Source: Spirochaetaceae bacterium
GTDB taxonomy: Bacteria; Spirochaetota; Spirochaetia; DSM-27196; SKKC01
DNA length: 6,073 nt
Assembly: GCA_003552745.1 (NCBI GenBank)
Contig: PUOG01000280.1
Span: 1-6,073, forward strand
Reading direction: 5' to 3'
Below are positions 5,686-6,073 of this stretch, in pieces. The notes beneath the pieces were generated by a model. The model was not told the origin of the DNA and ran no database searches. It was given only the letters and a program-made list of their open reading frames with translations. The position numbers and the translations under genes are program-made. Numbering within the stretch: position 1 is the stretch's first letter; each line of letters starts with the position of its first letter.

Positions 5686-5702
5686 ACGAAGTATGGCATG
5701 AT
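5674..5702 (+). promoter_or_regulatory. Candidate promoter of the regulator gene
   Basis: TTGTCA (5674-5679, five of six to TTGACA) is followed after 17 bp by CATGAT (5697-5702, four of six to TATAAT). A start near 5710 would give a leader of about 115 nt. The palindrome at 5667-5678 overlaps the -35 box. Confidence 0.35.
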
Positions 5703-5775
5703 GCGGCGACGTTTACCCGACAGGAAAAAGAGCGGTAAGAATTGCAGCTATGTCTGTAGCCGACGTGCTGCTTCG

Positions 5776-5803
5776 TTGTTTTCTATACAGCGGACGCTAC
5801 TAT
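5776..5803 (+). promoter_or_regulatory. Alternative, weaker promoter of the regulator gene
   Basis: TTGTTT (5776-5781) and TACTAT (5798-5803) are 16 bp apart, with three and four consensus matches. A start here would fall at about 5810, at the ribosome-binding site, leaving a leader of only about 15 nt. It is less likely than the 5674-5702 pair. Confidence 0.2.
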
Positions 5804-5807
5804 GCGC

Positions 5808-5814
5808 TGAGGAG
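5808..5814 (+). promoter_or_regulatory. Ribosome-binding site of the regulator
   Basis: TGAGGAG lies 10 nt before ATG 5825. A nearer ATG at 5818 is in another frame and stops after nine codons, so 5825 is the start. Confidence 0.55.
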
Positions 5815-5824
5815 ATAATGCACC

Positions 5825-6073
5825 ATGAGTACCGAAATGGATTTTGAGTCCACCACCGAAAACAGCAACGCGAGACGAGATCTGTTCGCGAAGATTGCTC
5901 GGCTCTATTACGTGGAGGACATGAACCAGCGACAGATAGCCGAGCAGCTGAACATCAGTGTGGCCAGTGTATCACGCGCGTTGTCGAAGGCAAAGGACCT
6001 GAACATCGTCAAAATCTCCATTGATGAGACGCGCGAAGAGTTCCACAAAATGGAGATCGGCCTCGAGCGGCGC
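5825..6073 (+). CDS. SorC/DeoR-type sugar-binding transcriptional regulator, N-terminal part
   Basis: The first 83 codons are present and the gene runs off the right edge. Family members have about 310-340 residues, so about three quarters is missing. After a polar N-terminal tail (1-17), residues about 18-66 form a helix-turn-helix of the SorC/B. subtilis DeoR type. It starts with the helix DLFAKIARLYYVEDM (19-33), continues with the HTH NQRQIAEQLNISVASVSRAL (34-53), and ends in the typical beta-wing IVKISI (61-66). In this family the missing C-terminal domain resembles sugar isomerase folds and binds a phosphorylated sugar that relieves repression. It lies 262 bp after htpX and probably begins a new operon, usually for uptake and catabolism of a sugar or nucleoside. 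Dyads in the upstream region could be autoregulatory sites. The family call is solid; the effector is unknown. Confidence 0.88.
   Translation, partial: MSTEMDFESTTENSNARRDLFAKIARLYYVEDMNQRQIAEQLNISVASVSRALSKAKDLNIVKISIDETREEFHKMEIGLERR

Larger units (their letters stand above)
5563..5824. other. 262-bp intergenic region between htpX and the regulator
   Basis: No convincing gene lies here. The composition is visibly less GC-rich than the flanking genes. From left to right it holds the right arm of the htpX inverted repeat, TATACT (5590-5595), a 14-bp near-palindrome, a hairpin with a perfect 12-bp core overlapping a promoter-like pair, and a second promoter-like pair next to the regulator. 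This density of signals is what one expects of a control region for the regulator gene and possibly its own autoregulation. Confidence 0.6.

Noticed and set aside
5604..5699. 31-codon minus-strand frame in the intergenic region (MPYFVKRDKLVLASAWRYPL...)
   Set aside because: The composition looks protein-like, but there is no ribosome-binding site before its ATG and it covers the hairpin and promoter-like signals of the regulator.
1..6073. tRNA, rRNA, CRISPR, insertion sequence or attachment site
   Set aside because: I saw no tRNA cloverleaf sequence, spaced repeat array, transposase-like product or terminal inverted repeats. The only tandem repeats are short and inside genes.

Overview
This is a GC-rich bacterial window with six complete protein genes and two genes cut by the window edges. 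No rRNA, tRNA, CRISPR array or mobile element is visible. HtpX plus a SorC/DeoR-type sugar regulator, very high GC at third codon positions and a possible YjfB-like motility peptide at the left edge would fit a GC-rich spirochaete or similar diderm. That placement is inference from gene style, not from a marker gene.

Layout. The left half reads on the minus strand. An operon starts near 2797 and runs leftward: an unrecognised 189-aa protein, then a GNAT-fold acetyltransferase, then an extended-SDR NAD(P)-dependent epimerase/dehydratase. The first pair overlaps by 4 bp (GTGA). The second pair is 4 bp apart, with the epimerase ribosome-binding site inside the acetyltransferase gene. Beyond the epimerase is a 65-bp gap with a promoter-like pair and a strong AGGAGG. 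This precedes the first 17 codons of another minus-strand gene that leaves the window.

The right half reads on the plus strand. A 166-bp divergent region (2798-2963) separates the two operons and has promoter-like elements in both directions. The plus operon is a DUF402-family phosphohydrolase-like protein, a secreted protein with a C-terminal bacterial SH3 domain (joined by an ATGA overlap), and, 59 bp later, the membrane metalloprotease HtpX. A perfect 10-bp inverted repeat straddles the htpX stop codon. A 262-bp intergenic region then holds two dyads and promoter-like boxes, followed by the first 83 codons of a SorC/DeoR-type regulator.

How the genes work together. Overlaps and short gaps argue that each set of three is co-transcribed. 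The secreted SH3 protein and HtpX both act at the cell envelope. DUF402 is cytosolic and its link to them is unclear. The epimerase and acetyltransferase could both act on small metabolites, but nothing here identifies a pathway. The least explained items are the 189-aa protein with an apparently leaderless start, a tandem 30-bp repeat inserted in the epimerase Rossmann domain, and the dyads before the regulator. I see no strong evidence for a wholly new system.
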